Assembly: GCA_036555515.1 (NCBI GenBank)
Contig: DATBLC010000407.1
Span: 1-64,000 of the forward strand
DNA: 64,000 bases
Reading direction: 5' to 3'
Source: DATACQ01 sp036555515
GTDB taxonomy: Bacteria > Desulfobacterota > Binatia > UBA9968
In this document: piece by piece, positions 36,327-45,138 of the stretch
Numbering within the stretch: position 1 is the first letter of the stretch
Layout: the number at the start of each line of letters is the position of its first letter
The notes under the pieces: generated by a model
Database searches by the model: none
What the model was told of the DNA's origin: nothing
What the model saw: the letters and a program-made list of their open reading frames with translations, nothing else
Made by a program: the position numbers and the translations under genes

Positions 36327-37022
36327 ATGAAAGGCGCTTTCAAACATGTTGCTCTTTTTACCCGAGACCCGGATCGGCTTCTCGACTTTTACCAGAACAA
36401 TCTCGGCTTCAGTCTCCTTCGCCGCTCGCCGTCCGGATCGTTGTACACATCGGACGGCCTCATCATGCTTGCCATGCTGAAACACCGCGAAAATACCGAG
36501 GCGAGATGGATCGGTTACGATCACTTCGGCTTCCACGTGGGTACTATGGATGAAGCCAAACAGCGCATTACCGCCGCTCTGCCCAATTGCCAATGGGGGC
36601 AACGACCGCAAGATGGCCGTTATGCAGAGTACCGTTTTCTAGACATGGACGGCCATCCCGTGGACGTATCGGAAGAAGGATTTCGCACTACCGACGATCT
36701 GACCCCGCCGACAGTGCGGCATGTCGCCATCGAGGCCTCCAATCCGGCGAGATCGGGAACGTTCTATAAGACGGCTTTCGAATTAAAGGAGTTGCAACGC
36801 TCCGAGAACGAAGTGGTGCTTTCCGACGGCACCATCAGCGCATCTTTCGTCAAACAACGGGGTACCGGCTTCTGTAAACTCTTGCTCATGGGTCTCGAAG
36901 TGAAGGACCCGGAAAAGACAGCTGCCGGATTTCCATCTAAAAAAAGTCTGGGCGGCGGAAGATTCGAGGTTCAAGATGTCGACGGAAACACACTGGAGTT
37001 GGCGGCGTCGTGGCAGGTGTAG
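36327..37022 (+). CDS. Two-domain VOC (extradiol dioxygenase-like fold) protein
   Basis: The 231-residue protein contains two beta-alpha-beta modules each: module 1 FKHVALFTRDPDRLLDFYQNNLGFSLL with YDHFGFHVGTMDEAKQRI and FLDMDGHPVDVSE, and module 2 VRHVAIEASNPARSGTFYKTAFELKEL with FEVQDVDGNTLELAA. His and Glu positions suit a metal site. Such proteins include extradiol dioxygenases, epimerases and antibiotic-binding proteins; the function is not assigned. It is likely the first gene of the group leading to the ArgH-like lyase 145 bp downstream. Confidence 0.78.
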   Translation: MKGAFKHVALFTRDPDRLLDFYQNNLGFSLLRRSPSGSLYTSDGLIMLAMLKHRENTEARWIGYDHFGFHVGTMDEAKQRITAALPNCQWGQRPQDGRYAEYRFLDMDGHPVDVSEEGFRTTDDLTPPTVRHVAIEASNPARSGTFYKTAFELKELQRSENEVVLSDGTISASFVKQRGTGFCKLLLMGLEVKDPEKTAAGFPSKKSLGGGRFEVQDVDGNTLELAASWQV

Positions 37023-37166
37023 CATGTGGAGGATAGAAGAGTTCGATTCGTCCACTACGTTATAAACGGCTTAAACGGTTTGAAAGGCGCGTCTAGGCTC
37101 CAGCGCTCATCCCTTAGTAGTCTCCGGACTACCTACTCTTGAGCTTTGTAGTAATCAGGTTGCGCT

Positions 37167-38666
37167 ATGGCACATTCAGATCTTTACGGAATAGTCGCGC
37201 CAGGCGAGATTTACCGCAAAGCCGGGGCGCGCTTGAAGGAAGACGCGGACCCATCGCAGATCGCGCACAAAGTAGGCAGCGCCGAGAGAACACAGCCCCT
37301 TCTGCACGCTTACCATATGTTCGATAAGGCGCACGCCGTTATGTTGATCGAGGAACACTTAATTCCAAACAGTGACGGCAGGGCCATTCTCCAGGCTTTC
37401 CGAGAAATGGAGGAAAAGGGCGGGGAGGACCTGCGCGGCGAAGGCGGTCATGGCCTATTTTCGGGCGAGGCGTACCTCATTGAAAAGCTCGGCGAGGAAA
37501 TCGGCGGCAAAATCCATCTGGGGCGAAGCTCGGGGGACTTGAATTCAGTGTCGGCACGCATCGGCATCCGCGAGAAACTGCTATCCGTCATGGAAGCCGA
37601 CTTGGAGTGCCGCAGCGCTTATCTAACGCTCGCGGAACAACACCTCGAAACGGTGCTTCCCACCTACACCATGATGCAGCAGGCGCAGATCGGGACCTTC
37701 GCCCACTATTTGGTGGCGTGGGCGCTGCCGTTGGAAAGGGATTTCGAGCGCCTTGTCGGCGCCTACGACCGAACCAATATCAGCTCCGCTGGAGCCGGTA
37801 TCGGCACCGGTTCGGATTTTTCAATGAATCGGGTGCGCACCGCGGAATTACTTGGATTCGACGGCGTCTGCGATAACGTGCGCGACGCCAACGGCGGTCG
37901 CGATTTCGTAATCGAATCGCTGACCGCCATCGCGATACTCATGTTGAATGTCGCGTGGTCAACAGACACGATTTATATATTTTGCTCCAACGAGTTCAAT
38001 TTCGTCGAAATAGCCGACCGTTATTGCGGCTCCAGCAGCATCATGCCGCAAAAGAAAAATCCCCACTCGCTCATGGAAGTGGCCGAAACGGCGAGCCAGC
38101 TGAGCGGCGCGCTCGCCGCCATGATGACCAATGCGCGTAGCATCTCGGGCTCGGTCAAATCGGCGTTGCAAAATTTCGACAAGACCAGCGCGGCGCTGAA
38201 GCTCTGGGCCGGTATCATATCGACCCTGACGGTCAACAAAGAAATCATGCGCCGACGCGCCCTGGATTTCTGGGCCCTTGCCACCGACCTGGCCGGCGCC
38301 ATCGTTCGCGAGTGTAATCTTTCCTGGCGCACGGCGCACCAGATCACCGCTATTCTTGTTCGCAAGGCGTTGGAGCAAGGCAAAAAGCCGCTGGATATCG
38401 ATAACGAGTTTTTGGATCAGGCGGCATGCGAGTATATGGGCAAGCCCATCGGTCTCGGTAATCAGCGCATCCGTGAGGTCCTCGATCCAGTGCGCGCCGT
38501 CAAAGCCCGCACGCTGATCGGCGGTACAGCTCCGGCGGAAGTGAAACGGCAGATAGAAAATTGCTTTGCTCGCCTGCGGAAAGACACGGAGACGCTCACG
38601 CGCAAAAAGCAAAAATTGGCAGACGCCGCGGCGCGGCTGGAGCGCGCCATCGACGCCATCATCTGA
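37167..38666 (+). CDS. ArgH-like lyase (aspartase/fumarase superfamily)
   Basis: The 499-residue protein belongs to the superfamily that releases fumarate by C-N or C-O lyase chemistry. It has ArgH features: LHAYHMFDKAHAVMLIE near the N-terminus, HLGRSSGDLNSVSARIGIRE, TYTMMQQAQIGTFAHYLVAWAL, and the signature loop GSSSIMPQKKNPHSLMEVAE with the catalytic Ser. It is longer than typical ArgH (about 460) and has a divergent N-terminus and basic tail. Its neighbours are transport and catabolic genes, not arg genes, so it is more likely a degradative lyase (compare EDDS lyase) than argininosuccinate lyase. The binding-protein gene starts 21 bp downstream. Confidence 0.85.
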   Translation: MAHSDLYGIVAPGEIYRKAGARLKEDADPSQIAHKVGSAERTQPLLHAYHMFDKAHAVMLIEEHLIPNSDGRAILQAFREMEEKGGEDLRGEGGHGLFSGEAYLIEKLGEEIGGKIHLGRSSGDLNSVSARIGIREKLLSVMEADLECRSAYLTLAEQHLETVLPTYTMMQQAQIGTFAHYLVAWALPLERDFERLVGAYDRTNISSAGAGIGTGSDFSMNRVRTAELLGFDGVCDNVRDANGGRDFVIESLTAIAILMLNVAWSTDTIYIFCSNEFNFVEIADRYCGSSSIMPQKKNPHSLMEVAETASQLSGALAAMMTNARSISGSVKSALQNFDKTSAALKLWAGIISTLTVNKEIMRRRALDFWALATDLAGAIVRECNLSWRTAHQITAILVRKALEQGKKPLDIDNEFLDQAACEYMGKPIGLGNQRIREVLDPVRAVKARTLIGGTAPAEVKRQIENCFARLRKDTETLTRKKQKLADAAARLERAIDAII

Positions 38667-38687
38667 CGCCATGAACGGAGGGATGAG

Positions 38688-39728
38688 ATGACATCCGTGA
38701 TGATATTCCTTACGGTTGCTACTCTGTTTGCGGGCGCCACTCACTGGCTCAGCGTCGTTAACGCGGCGGCGCAGGAGATCAAGCGCGAGGCGATCATCGA
38801 AGGGGCGAAAAAGGAAGGCAAGGTGCAAATATACGGTCTGCTGGCGGTCCCAGAACATATGCAGATCATTCAGCGCTTCAAGGAAAAATACCCCTTCATT
38901 GAACCGGCGCTTTATCGCGCCACCAGCGAGCGGCTTTACACCCGCATTGAGAACGAGGCGCGAGCCAATACCCATCTAGTCGACGTCATCGGCGTCAGTG
39001 GTTTTCAGTACTACCAACTTCTCAAGCGCGGGCTGATAGGCAGATACGAATCCCCAGAAAGAAGGTTCTTCGATCCGGCGTTCAAAGACAAAGACGGGCG
39101 CTGGACGGCCTACTACGTCAACCCGATGGTCACCGCTTTCAATACGCGCCAACTGAGCGCCCAGGAAGCGCCCAAGGATTACGGTGACCTAATCGACCCA
39201 AAATGGAAGGGCAAGCTCGTCATGGAAGACGAAGAGATTGAGTGGTTCTCAACTATGATGGGATTCTGGGGCGAAGAAAAAGGCCTGACCTATATGAGGC
39301 GCCTGGCGGAGCAGAATTACGTCATTCGCCACGGCCACACGCTAATGACGCAACTCGTCGCGGCCGGCGAATATCCCGCGGCGGTAATCGTTTACGGGCC
39401 GCAAACCCAATCCACCAAGAACGCCGGGGCCCCCATCGATTGGCACGCCCTCAACCCAACGGTCTCCGGCACCAATTTGATGGGCATTGCGGCAAAAGCG
39501 CCCCATCCCAACGCCGCGATGCTTTATATCGATCACATGCTTTCCGAAGAGATCCAGAAAGATTTTCTTTCCGGCAAATTTTTCAAGGTTTCAGCACGCC
39601 AGGGCATCCCCAGCGCGGTCATGCAGAAACTGAGTAAAGTCAAGGTGATTCCGGTTGACATCGTGCAATCGGAATACTTTGAAAAACACCGGAAACGCTT
39701 TCGCGAAATATTTCTCGGCGAACGCTAG
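38688..39728 (+). CDS. Extracellular solute-binding protein, family 1 (orphan)
   Basis: The 346-residue periplasmic protein has a signal peptide (MTSVMIFLTVATLFAGATHW, cleavage near VNAAAQ at residues 26-29). The mature part resembles iron-type binding proteins: EGKVQIYGLLAVPEHMQIIQRFKEKYP, GRYESPERRFFDPAFKDKDG, LIDPKWKGKLVMEDEEIEW, APHPNAAMLYIDHMLSEE. It is a clear paralogue of the product at 16556. GGAGGG lies before the ATG. It sits inside the lyase - binding protein - PrpD - flavoprotein run, so its ligand is probably the substrate of that pathway. No ABC partners are present. Confidence 0.87.
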   Translation: MTSVMIFLTVATLFAGATHWLSVVNAAAQEIKREAIIEGAKKEGKVQIYGLLAVPEHMQIIQRFKEKYPFIEPALYRATSERLYTRIENEARANTHLVDVIGVSGFQYYQLLKRGLIGRYESPERRFFDPAFKDKDGRWTAYYVNPMVTAFNTRQLSAQEAPKDYGDLIDPKWKGKLVMEDEEIEWFSTMMGFWGEEKGLTYMRRLAEQNYVIRHGHTLMTQLVAAGEYPAAVIVYGPQTQSTKNAGAPIDWHALNPTVSGTNLMGIAAKAPHPNAAMLYIDHMLSEEIQKDFLSGKFFKVSARQGIPSAVMQKLSKVKVIPVDIVQSEYFEKHRKRFREIFLGER

Positions 39729-39747
39729 GAGCGTCGCAGGCAAGATC

Positions 39748-41109
39748 ATGGATGTGACGGAAAAAATTGCTGCTTTCCTCTCAGGCACTAACCGAGAAGA
39801 TATTCCCAGCACAGCCATCGCCCCGGCGAAGCGGCATGTAATCGACACCCTAGGCGTGGCCATCGGCGGAACTCAAATGGCACTGGCGAAGCCGCTTGGC
39901 AAAACCTTTCCGCGTGGCGTTGACGGCGAGTCTTTCTTGTGGGATGGCAGCGGCAGAACCAACGCCGGGGACGCCGCGTTGATCAACGGCACCCTCGCCC
40001 ATACTCTAGACTTCGACGACGGCGGCGTCGCCCTGACGCCAATGCATCCCTCGTCGCCGGTGCTGCCTGCCGTCTGGGCTCTCTGCGAGAGCGCCGACCG
40101 GTCGGGACAAGACGCTCTTGCGGCCTACATTCTCGGCCTCGAGGTCGAATGCAAAATCGCCAGCGCGATCTCGCTTGCACACTACGATCATGGCTGGCAC
40201 GCCACGGCCGTATTAGGCGCGTTCGGCGCAGTAGCCGCGGCGAGCTGGCTGCTCGGGCTTGCTCCAGAACAAATTCGTACCGCCATCGGCATCGCCGCTT
40301 CCATGACCGGCGGCCTGCGTGCCAACTTCGGCACCATGACTAAACCGCTTCACGCCGGTCTCGCCGCCCGCAACGGCATCACGGCTGCGCGTTTGGCCCA
40401 AGCGGGATGGTCGGCGCATCAAAGCATCTTGGAAACGAAGAAAGGCTTTTTCCATGTCTTCGGTTGCGGCGCGGTGAGCGAGCTGAAGCTCGGCAAGCCC
40501 TTTCACTTCGACTCGCCGGGGGTTTCCCTAAAGCGTTTTCCATCCTGTTCAGCGACTCATCACTGCATCGAAGCGATGCTCGCCTTAAAGCAGGAACACA
40601 TGCTTACGCCCAATCAGATCGACAGCATCCATTGCAGCGTCAATGTGATTTCCCATCAAGCGCTTCGCAAAGAACCTCAAGCCGTAACCGCAGAAGAAGC
40701 CCGTTTCAGCCTGCATTTCACGTTGTCCATGATCCTACTAGAAGGGTCGGTGGAGCTCAAACACTTTGTTCCGACGGTGCTCGCCAGAGACGATGTTCGC
40801 GCCCTCATGCAAAAAGTCTACGTGGGAGTTCATCCCGACCTTGAAACGTTGGAATCGAAAGAACGAGATTTTGGCGAAGTAACGGTAATACTGAAAGACG
40901 GCCGCAAGCTTTCCAGCCGCGCCACCCGGGTGCGCGGGCGGGCGCCGTGGTTTTTGGACGACCCCGACGTGGACGGCAAATTTATCGGCTGCGCCGAACC
41001 GGCGCTCGGCCCCGAAAAGGCCCGGGAGCTTCTAGCGGCGCTGCGCTGTCTCGAGTCCCAAAAACAAATACGCTCCTTCTTGCCCGCTGCTTATGGCTTT
41101 GCTACGTGA
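39748..41109 (+). CDS. MmgE/PrpD-family protein
   Basis: MmgE/PrpD proteins include 2-methylcitrate dehydratase and cis-aconitate decarboxylase, acting on tricarboxylates. The 453-residue product has the all-helical N-domain (AIAPAKRHVIDTLGVAIGG, NGTLAHTLDFDDGGVALTPMHPSSPVLPAVWAL, GYDHGWHATAVLGAFGA-type YDHGWHATAVLGAFGAVAAA) and the small C-domain (SCSATHHCIEAMLAL, VRALMQKVYVGVHP). The DFDD and HPSSP segments are the family hallmark. The ATG at 39748 lies 19 bp after the binding-protein stop. It is the third gene of the set and ends before a perfect 18-bp hairpin. Confidence 0.88.
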   Translation: MDVTEKIAAFLSGTNREDIPSTAIAPAKRHVIDTLGVAIGGTQMALAKPLGKTFPRGVDGESFLWDGSGRTNAGDAALINGTLAHTLDFDDGGVALTPMHPSSPVLPAVWALCESADRSGQDALAAYILGLEVECKIASAISLAHYDHGWHATAVLGAFGAVAAASWLLGLAPEQIRTAIGIAASMTGGLRANFGTMTKPLHAGLAARNGITAARLAQAGWSAHQSILETKKGFFHVFGCGAVSELKLGKPFHFDSPGVSLKRFPSCSATHHCIEAMLALKQEHMLTPNQIDSIHCSVNVISHQALRKEPQAVTAEEARFSLHFTLSMILLEGSVELKHFVPTVLARDDVRALMQKVYVGVHPDLETLESKERDFGEVTVILKDGRKLSSRATRVRGRAPWFLDDPDVDGKFIGCAEPALGPEKARELLAALRCLESQKQIRSFLPAAYGFAT

Positions 41110-41115
41110 ACTTGG

Positions 41116-41171
41116 GGTTCAAAGTTCAAGGTTCAATGTTCAACGTCCCTCCCAACCTTGAACTTTGAACC
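41116..41171. repeat. Perfect 18-bp inverted repeat made of GTTCAA heptamers
   Basis: Four heptamers (GGTTCAA, AGTTCAA, GGTTCAA, TGTTCAA) fill 41116-41143. The first 18 bases are exactly complementary to 41154-41171, giving a hairpin with a 20-nt loop 7 nt after the PrpD stop. There is no T-tract. It may terminate or process the upstream transcript, separating the lyase-PrpD genes from the flavoprotein gene. Confidence 0.85.
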
Positions 41172-41244
41172 AGGCAGGCTGTCATACGTCTATATATGGA
41201 TGAATTCATTGATAGTTGAACAAATGAGTTAGGAGGGATATTTC

Positions 41245-42729
41245 GTGGCAACTTTGACTGAACGTGAAACCGATGTCCTAGTGATCGGCGCCGGCAACGC
41301 GGCGCTGGTGGCGGCCGAGGCGGCTTACGATGCCGGGCTCAAGGTAACCGTGCTAGAGCGCGCGCCCAAGGAGCGGCGTGGCGGCAACTCGGCATTTTCC
41401 GGCGGCCTGTTCCGCTTTGCCTTCAAGGATTTCGAGCATGTCAAGGAAATCATCAATGACACTCCCGGCATCGACTTCAAGGACGTCGACGTGGAACCTT
41501 ATCCCAGCGACATGTTCTACGGCGATCTCATGCGCGTCACCGAAGGTCTCGCCGACCCCGCTCTATCGGAAATGCTGGTGACAAGATCGGAGGAAGTCGT
41601 CACCTGGATGGCCAAACACGGCATTGAATGGGAGCTGCACATGAGCCACGTCGCTAAGGTTAAAGGCAAATATATCTGGCGCTCGGGCACGATCCCGGTG
41701 TCGGCTCGCGGCGGGGGCGCTGGCCTCCAGCAAATGCACTTCAAACACGTGGAAAGCCGCGCTATCGAAGTGCTCTACGGCGCCCGGGCGTTGGAATTTT
41801 CCCAGGATCAAAGCGGCGCCGTCAATGGCGCGCTGGTCTCCACACCCGCCGGCAAACAGCTCGTCAGGAGCAAGGCGGTTGTCCTCGCCTGCGGCGGCTT
41901 CGAGTCCAATCCGGAAATGCGCGCGCGCTACTTGGGACAGAATTGGGACCTGGTCAAAGTGCGCGGCACCCGTTACAACACCGGCGACGGCATCAGGATG
42001 GCGACCGATATCGGCGCTAGCCCCTTCGGCCACTGGAGCGGTTGCCACGCTTCGGTCATCGACGGCGACAGCCCCAATGTCGAGGCGGCTTCGGATGAAA
42101 GCACGCGCTATTCGTATCCGTACAGCATCATGGTAAACATGCTGGGCGAACGTTTTGTCGACGAAGGCGAAGATTTCCAGGTTTACACCTACGCCAAGAC
42201 CGGCCGTCGCATTCTTGCGCAACCCGGCCACATCGCTTTCCAGATTTTCGACCAGAGAACCGTGCCGCTCCTGCGCAGCAATTACATCCGCAGCCGTCCC
42301 GTGGTTGCCAATTCCGTAGATGAACTGGCGCACGGTTTGGGCATCGAACCGGTCCGCCTGCGCCGCACCATAGAAGGATTCAACAAAGCGGTGTCGCCAG
42401 TGGAATTCGATTTCTCCAAACGCGATGGCAAATGTACGACGGGTTTAAATCCCGACAAGTCGAACTGGGCATCGCCAATCGACTCTCCGCCCTTTCATGC
42501 CTACTCCGTCGCATGCGGCATCACGTTCACCTACGGCGGGTTGAAGATCGATCCGCAGTGCCGGGTGCTTACCGCGGACGACGAACCGATTCCTGGTCTG
42601 TGGGCGGCCGGCGAATTGACGGGGGGATTTTTCTACCACAATTATCCGAGTGGTTCGGGACTGATGCGTGGCTCCATCACCGGCCACGTTGCCGCAACGG
42701 AAGCGGTCAAGTACATCAAGGGGCGATGA
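41245..42729 (+). CDS. FAD-dependent dehydrogenase, tricarballylate dehydrogenase (TcuA)-like
   Basis: TcuA oxidises tricarballylate to cis-aconitate. The 494-residue product is a fumarate reductase-type flavoprotein. It has the FAD motif DVLVIGAGNAALVAAEAAYDAG, RRGGNSAFSGGLFRFAF, KAVVLACGGFESNPEMRARYLG, NTGDGIRMATDIGA, and the C-terminal FAD segment IPGLWAAGELTGGFFYHNYPSGSGLMRG typical of TcuA and related proteins. The start is a GTG with AGGAGGG 7 nt upstream. Together with the PrpD-family and ArgH-like genes it points to polycarboxylate catabolism. A TcuB-type electron-transfer partner is not seen. Confidence 0.88.
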   Translation: MATLTERETDVLVIGAGNAALVAAEAAYDAGLKVTVLERAPKERRGGNSAFSGGLFRFAFKDFEHVKEIINDTPGIDFKDVDVEPYPSDMFYGDLMRVTEGLADPALSEMLVTRSEEVVTWMAKHGIEWELHMSHVAKVKGKYIWRSGTIPVSARGGGAGLQQMHFKHVESRAIEVLYGARALEFSQDQSGAVNGALVSTPAGKQLVRSKAVVLACGGFESNPEMRARYLGQNWDLVKVRGTRYNTGDGIRMATDIGASPFGHWSGCHASVIDGDSPNVEAASDESTRYSYPYSIMVNMLGERFVDEGEDFQVYTYAKTGRRILAQPGHIAFQIFDQRTVPLLRSNYIRSRPVVANSVDELAHGLGIEPVRLRRTIEGFNKAVSPVEFDFSKRDGKCTTGLNPDKSNWASPIDSPPFHAYSVACGITFTYGGLKIDPQCRVLTADDEPIPGLWAAGELTGGFFYHNYPSGSGLMRGSITGHVAATEAVKYIKGR

Positions 42730-42830
42730 CTATCGTTTCGAGCCCCAAGGTTCGGATGCAAAGCTAGCGGTGGCCGCCGCCGGCCACGTTGATTTGTAAA
42801 TTTATGGTTATCATCCGGCGCGACGAAGTA

Positions 42831-44261
42831 TCATAATGCCTTAACGGCCCTCTGCCCGCGCAGTCCGGAGCACAACATGGCGGCCAACGCCATCAGCCCG
42901 CCAACCATAAAACTGAAATTCATGGCACGCACGAATAAAGCAGGATTAGCCGCAGCCGGCGTCGCCGTTGGATCGCCGCTATAATAGCGGAACGCGGCGG
43001 TGAGTAGGAGAATTCCCAAAGAGATGCCGATCGTCGTGCCAAGCCCGAATGTGACGTAAATCGCGCCCGTGGCCACGCCCCGATGTTGCTCGGGCACGGC
43101 GGTGATCATCGCCGTGTGATTGGAAGTAAAGAACGCCGCCGTTGCCAATCCCCACAACGCCAAGACCGCCACCGCCGACAACCAATGAGAATCGGCGCGC
43201 AGGCAGGAGCCGTAAAAACCGGCGCCTGCTAGAAATGAAATGCCAAACGTCGCCGGGAGCCGCGGACCGATCTTATCCACCGCCCAACCAACCAACGGCG
43301 AAAGTGTCACGGTAAGTAGCGGCGCGCTGATAAAAAGCAATCCCATGAAGGACGGCGTCAGGTGCAGCACGTCCTGCAGATAAAAAGGCATTAAGAAGCC
43401 GATCATCACCTGCGCCACTCCAACCAATAAAAGGGCCAATGCGCTGAGCGAAAACATGCGAATCTTAAACAGCGATAAATCGAGAATCGGACTCGTTGTA
43501 TTTCGCTCACGGTAGAGAAATCCAGCGACCAAAACCGCCAGACTAAAAACGAGGACGACCCGCATCACGGGGACTAAAGCTTCCATGATTCGATGGTCAA
43601 TGGTGGCGATCAGCGCCGCCGTGGCGCCAATCAACAGCAGCGCGCCGAGGTAATCGATGGATTCACGCGGCCCGGCGGACGGCGCCCGTTGCGGCACGTT
43701 GCCCTTCCGCCAGTTGATCAGAGTGAGCATCAAGGCGGACAACGCGATTGGAATAAGAAAAAAGAAAATGGCGCGCCAGTGAATGGTATCGATAATCAGA
43801 CCGCCGAGGCTCGGACCAATAAGCACACCGGTGTGAAACGCGGTGGTCATAAAACCCTGAGCTCGGCCGGATGATTGACTCGGCGCCGACTCCAACGCAA
43901 GAGCGCGCCCCTGGGATTGTGTCATGGACGCCCCCATGCCTTGAAAAAATCGGAAGACAATCAACTGCGCGGCGTTTTGCGCGAGACCGCACATCAACGC
44001 CGCCGCCGAGGAAACCACCAGGCCGAGAGCGAAGAGCTTATGCCGGCCATGCAGATCGCCGATACGTCCGAAGATCAATGACAGACTGATTTGTGAAATT
44101 TGGTAGGCAATGACTGCCCAGGAGATGCCCACGATGGTGGTTCCCAGACTCGCCGCGATGGTCGGCAAGGAAACCGAAAAAATTCGGCTCGAAGTGCCGG
44201 CGAGTAAGTTTCCCAACGCCGCGTTGGCGAGCAGCAACCAGTTGATTTGCGAATTCGACAT
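42831..44261 (-). CDS. MFS drug/solute transporter, 14-TM DHA2-like
   Basis: The 476-residue protein has the long EmrB/QacA-type layout: LIFGRIGDLHGRHKLFALGLVVS (motif A), FRFFQGMGASMTQSQGRALALES (motif B region), and the 14-helix pattern with GPSLGGLIIDTIHWRAIFFFLIPI (motif C-like). It is probably a proton-driven efflux pump. The ATG at 44261 is used. The frame extends to a TTG at 44288 without a ribosome-binding site. It converges with the flavoprotein gene and is followed upstream by a spacer with further GTTCAA units (44278-44395). Confidence 0.85.
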   Translation of the reverse strand: MSNSQINWLLLANAALGNLLAGTSSRIFSVSLPTIAASLGTTIVGISWAVIAYQISQISLSLIFGRIGDLHGRHKLFALGLVVSSAAALMCGLAQNAAQLIVFRFFQGMGASMTQSQGRALALESAPSQSSGRAQGFMTTAFHTGVLIGPSLGGLIIDTIHWRAIFFFLIPIALSALMLTLINWRKGNVPQRAPSAGPRESIDYLGALLLIGATAALIATIDHRIMEALVPVMRVVLVFSLAVLVAGFLYRERNTTSPILDLSLFKIRMFSLSALALLLVGVAQVMIGFLMPFYLQDVLHLTPSFMGLLFISAPLLTVTLSPLVGWAVDKIGPRLPATFGISFLAGAGFYGSCLRADSHWLSAVAVLALWGLATAAFFTSNHTAMITAVPEQHRGVATGAIYVTFGLGTTIGISLGILLLTAAFRYYSGDPTATPAAANPALFVRAMNFSFMVGGLMALAAMLCSGLRGQRAVKAL

Positions 44262-44416
44262 CGATGTTTGGTGACGGTTCAAGTTCAATGTTAAAAATCG
44301 GGATCGTTCAAATATCAGTTCAGGGATGCTTCTGGCGGGTTTTAATCAGCTGGCCGCTGGTCGAAGTCTACTTTGAAATTTTGAATATTGAACGCTGCAT
44401 AGCGAGCGCTCCGCGC

Positions 44417-44818
44417 TTACCAATACTTCTCGACAACGCTGATGCATAGTTCCAGCGCGTTTTCCGCATCGCGGCTCTTGCCGCTGCCACCGGTGTCATC
44501 CAAGCGCAGCCGCGCCAAATGCACTTTTTGCAAGCGCACCGCGTCCAGCCGCGTTACCAGTCCTCTCTCGATTGCCGGTCCCAACAACTCCGGCAATCCG
44601 TACGACGACCAGGGTTTGATGTTAAGGCGCGCCTTTAGCCAGTCTTCCATCCCCTGCTCGCAGACGACCAGCACGTCGAGCACCGAAAGATTTCCCGCCG
44701 TCCAACCGGTCAAGGCGCGGCTGAAAGTCCGGACGGCCCGGCCCTCCGGTGAATGGTGACCTCTAATTTTTTCTTTTTCCGCGAGATTCGCGAAGATTTC
44801 TCGAAGGTCAAACGCCAT
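44417..44818 (-). CDS. Helical protein of unknown function (HEPN-like?)
   Basis: The 133-residue product is predicted to be mostly helical: LSVLDVLVVCEQGMEDWLKARL, LPELLGPAIERGLVTRLDAVRLQKVHLARLR and a terminal ENALELCISVVEKYW. The layout (long helices, a basic turn with an R-x-x-x-x-H-like element RLQKVH, and an amphipathic last helix) is reminiscent of HEPN or nucleotidyltransferase-substrate-binding proteins, but the match is weak and I do not assign a family. The Shine-Dalgarno is poor. No partner toxin/antitoxin gene is next to it. Confidence 0.5.
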   Translation of the reverse strand: MAFDLREIFANLAEKEKIRGHHSPEGRAVRTFSRALTGWTAGNLSVLDVLVVCEQGMEDWLKARLNIKPWSSYGLPELLGPAIERGLVTRLDAVRLQKVHLARLRLDDTGGSGKSRDAENALELCISVVEKYW

Positions 44819-44886
44819 CTGGAAGTGTCACCGAATCACTCATTTCTTCTAGCATGGAATTGTCCGGTATGCATTCACGAAGTTTA

Positions 44887-44913
44887 ACCACGAAGGACAC
44901 CAAGGTCACGAAG
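44887..44913. repeat. CACGAAG-type 9-bp tandem repeat
   Basis: Three 9-bp units (ACCACGAAG, GACACCAAG, GTCACGAAG) lie in the 320-bp spacer 44819-45138, which otherwise contains only a degenerate REP-like fragment around 44971-44993 and the promoter at 45081. Confidence 0.6.
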
Positions 44914-45080
44914 TTTATGAGCATAAATACCGGCCCGGCAAATTGAGGCTGATGCATGCTCTGGCGCATCCGAGCCCTTCGTGAGCTTCGTGCTGAATCT
45001 TCATTACGGTTCAGATTTATTTGGTTGCGGCTATTCCGTGCGCAGTCTTTGGTGGCAAACAAGAAACCTCAATACTCCTA

Positions 45081-45110
45081 TTGACACGGCTGGTCACGGA
45101 TCAATATGTT
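45081..45110 (+). promoter_or_regulatory. Probable promoter of the TAXI-like binding-protein gene
   Basis: A perfect -35 TTGACA (45081-45086) is followed after 18 nt by TATGTT (45105-45110, four of six). Initiation near 45117 gives a leader of only about 22 nt that carries CGGAGGT before the ATG at 45139. Confidence 0.5.
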
Positions 45111-45138
45111 AGCTCCCATCACTTAACGGAGGTATTAA

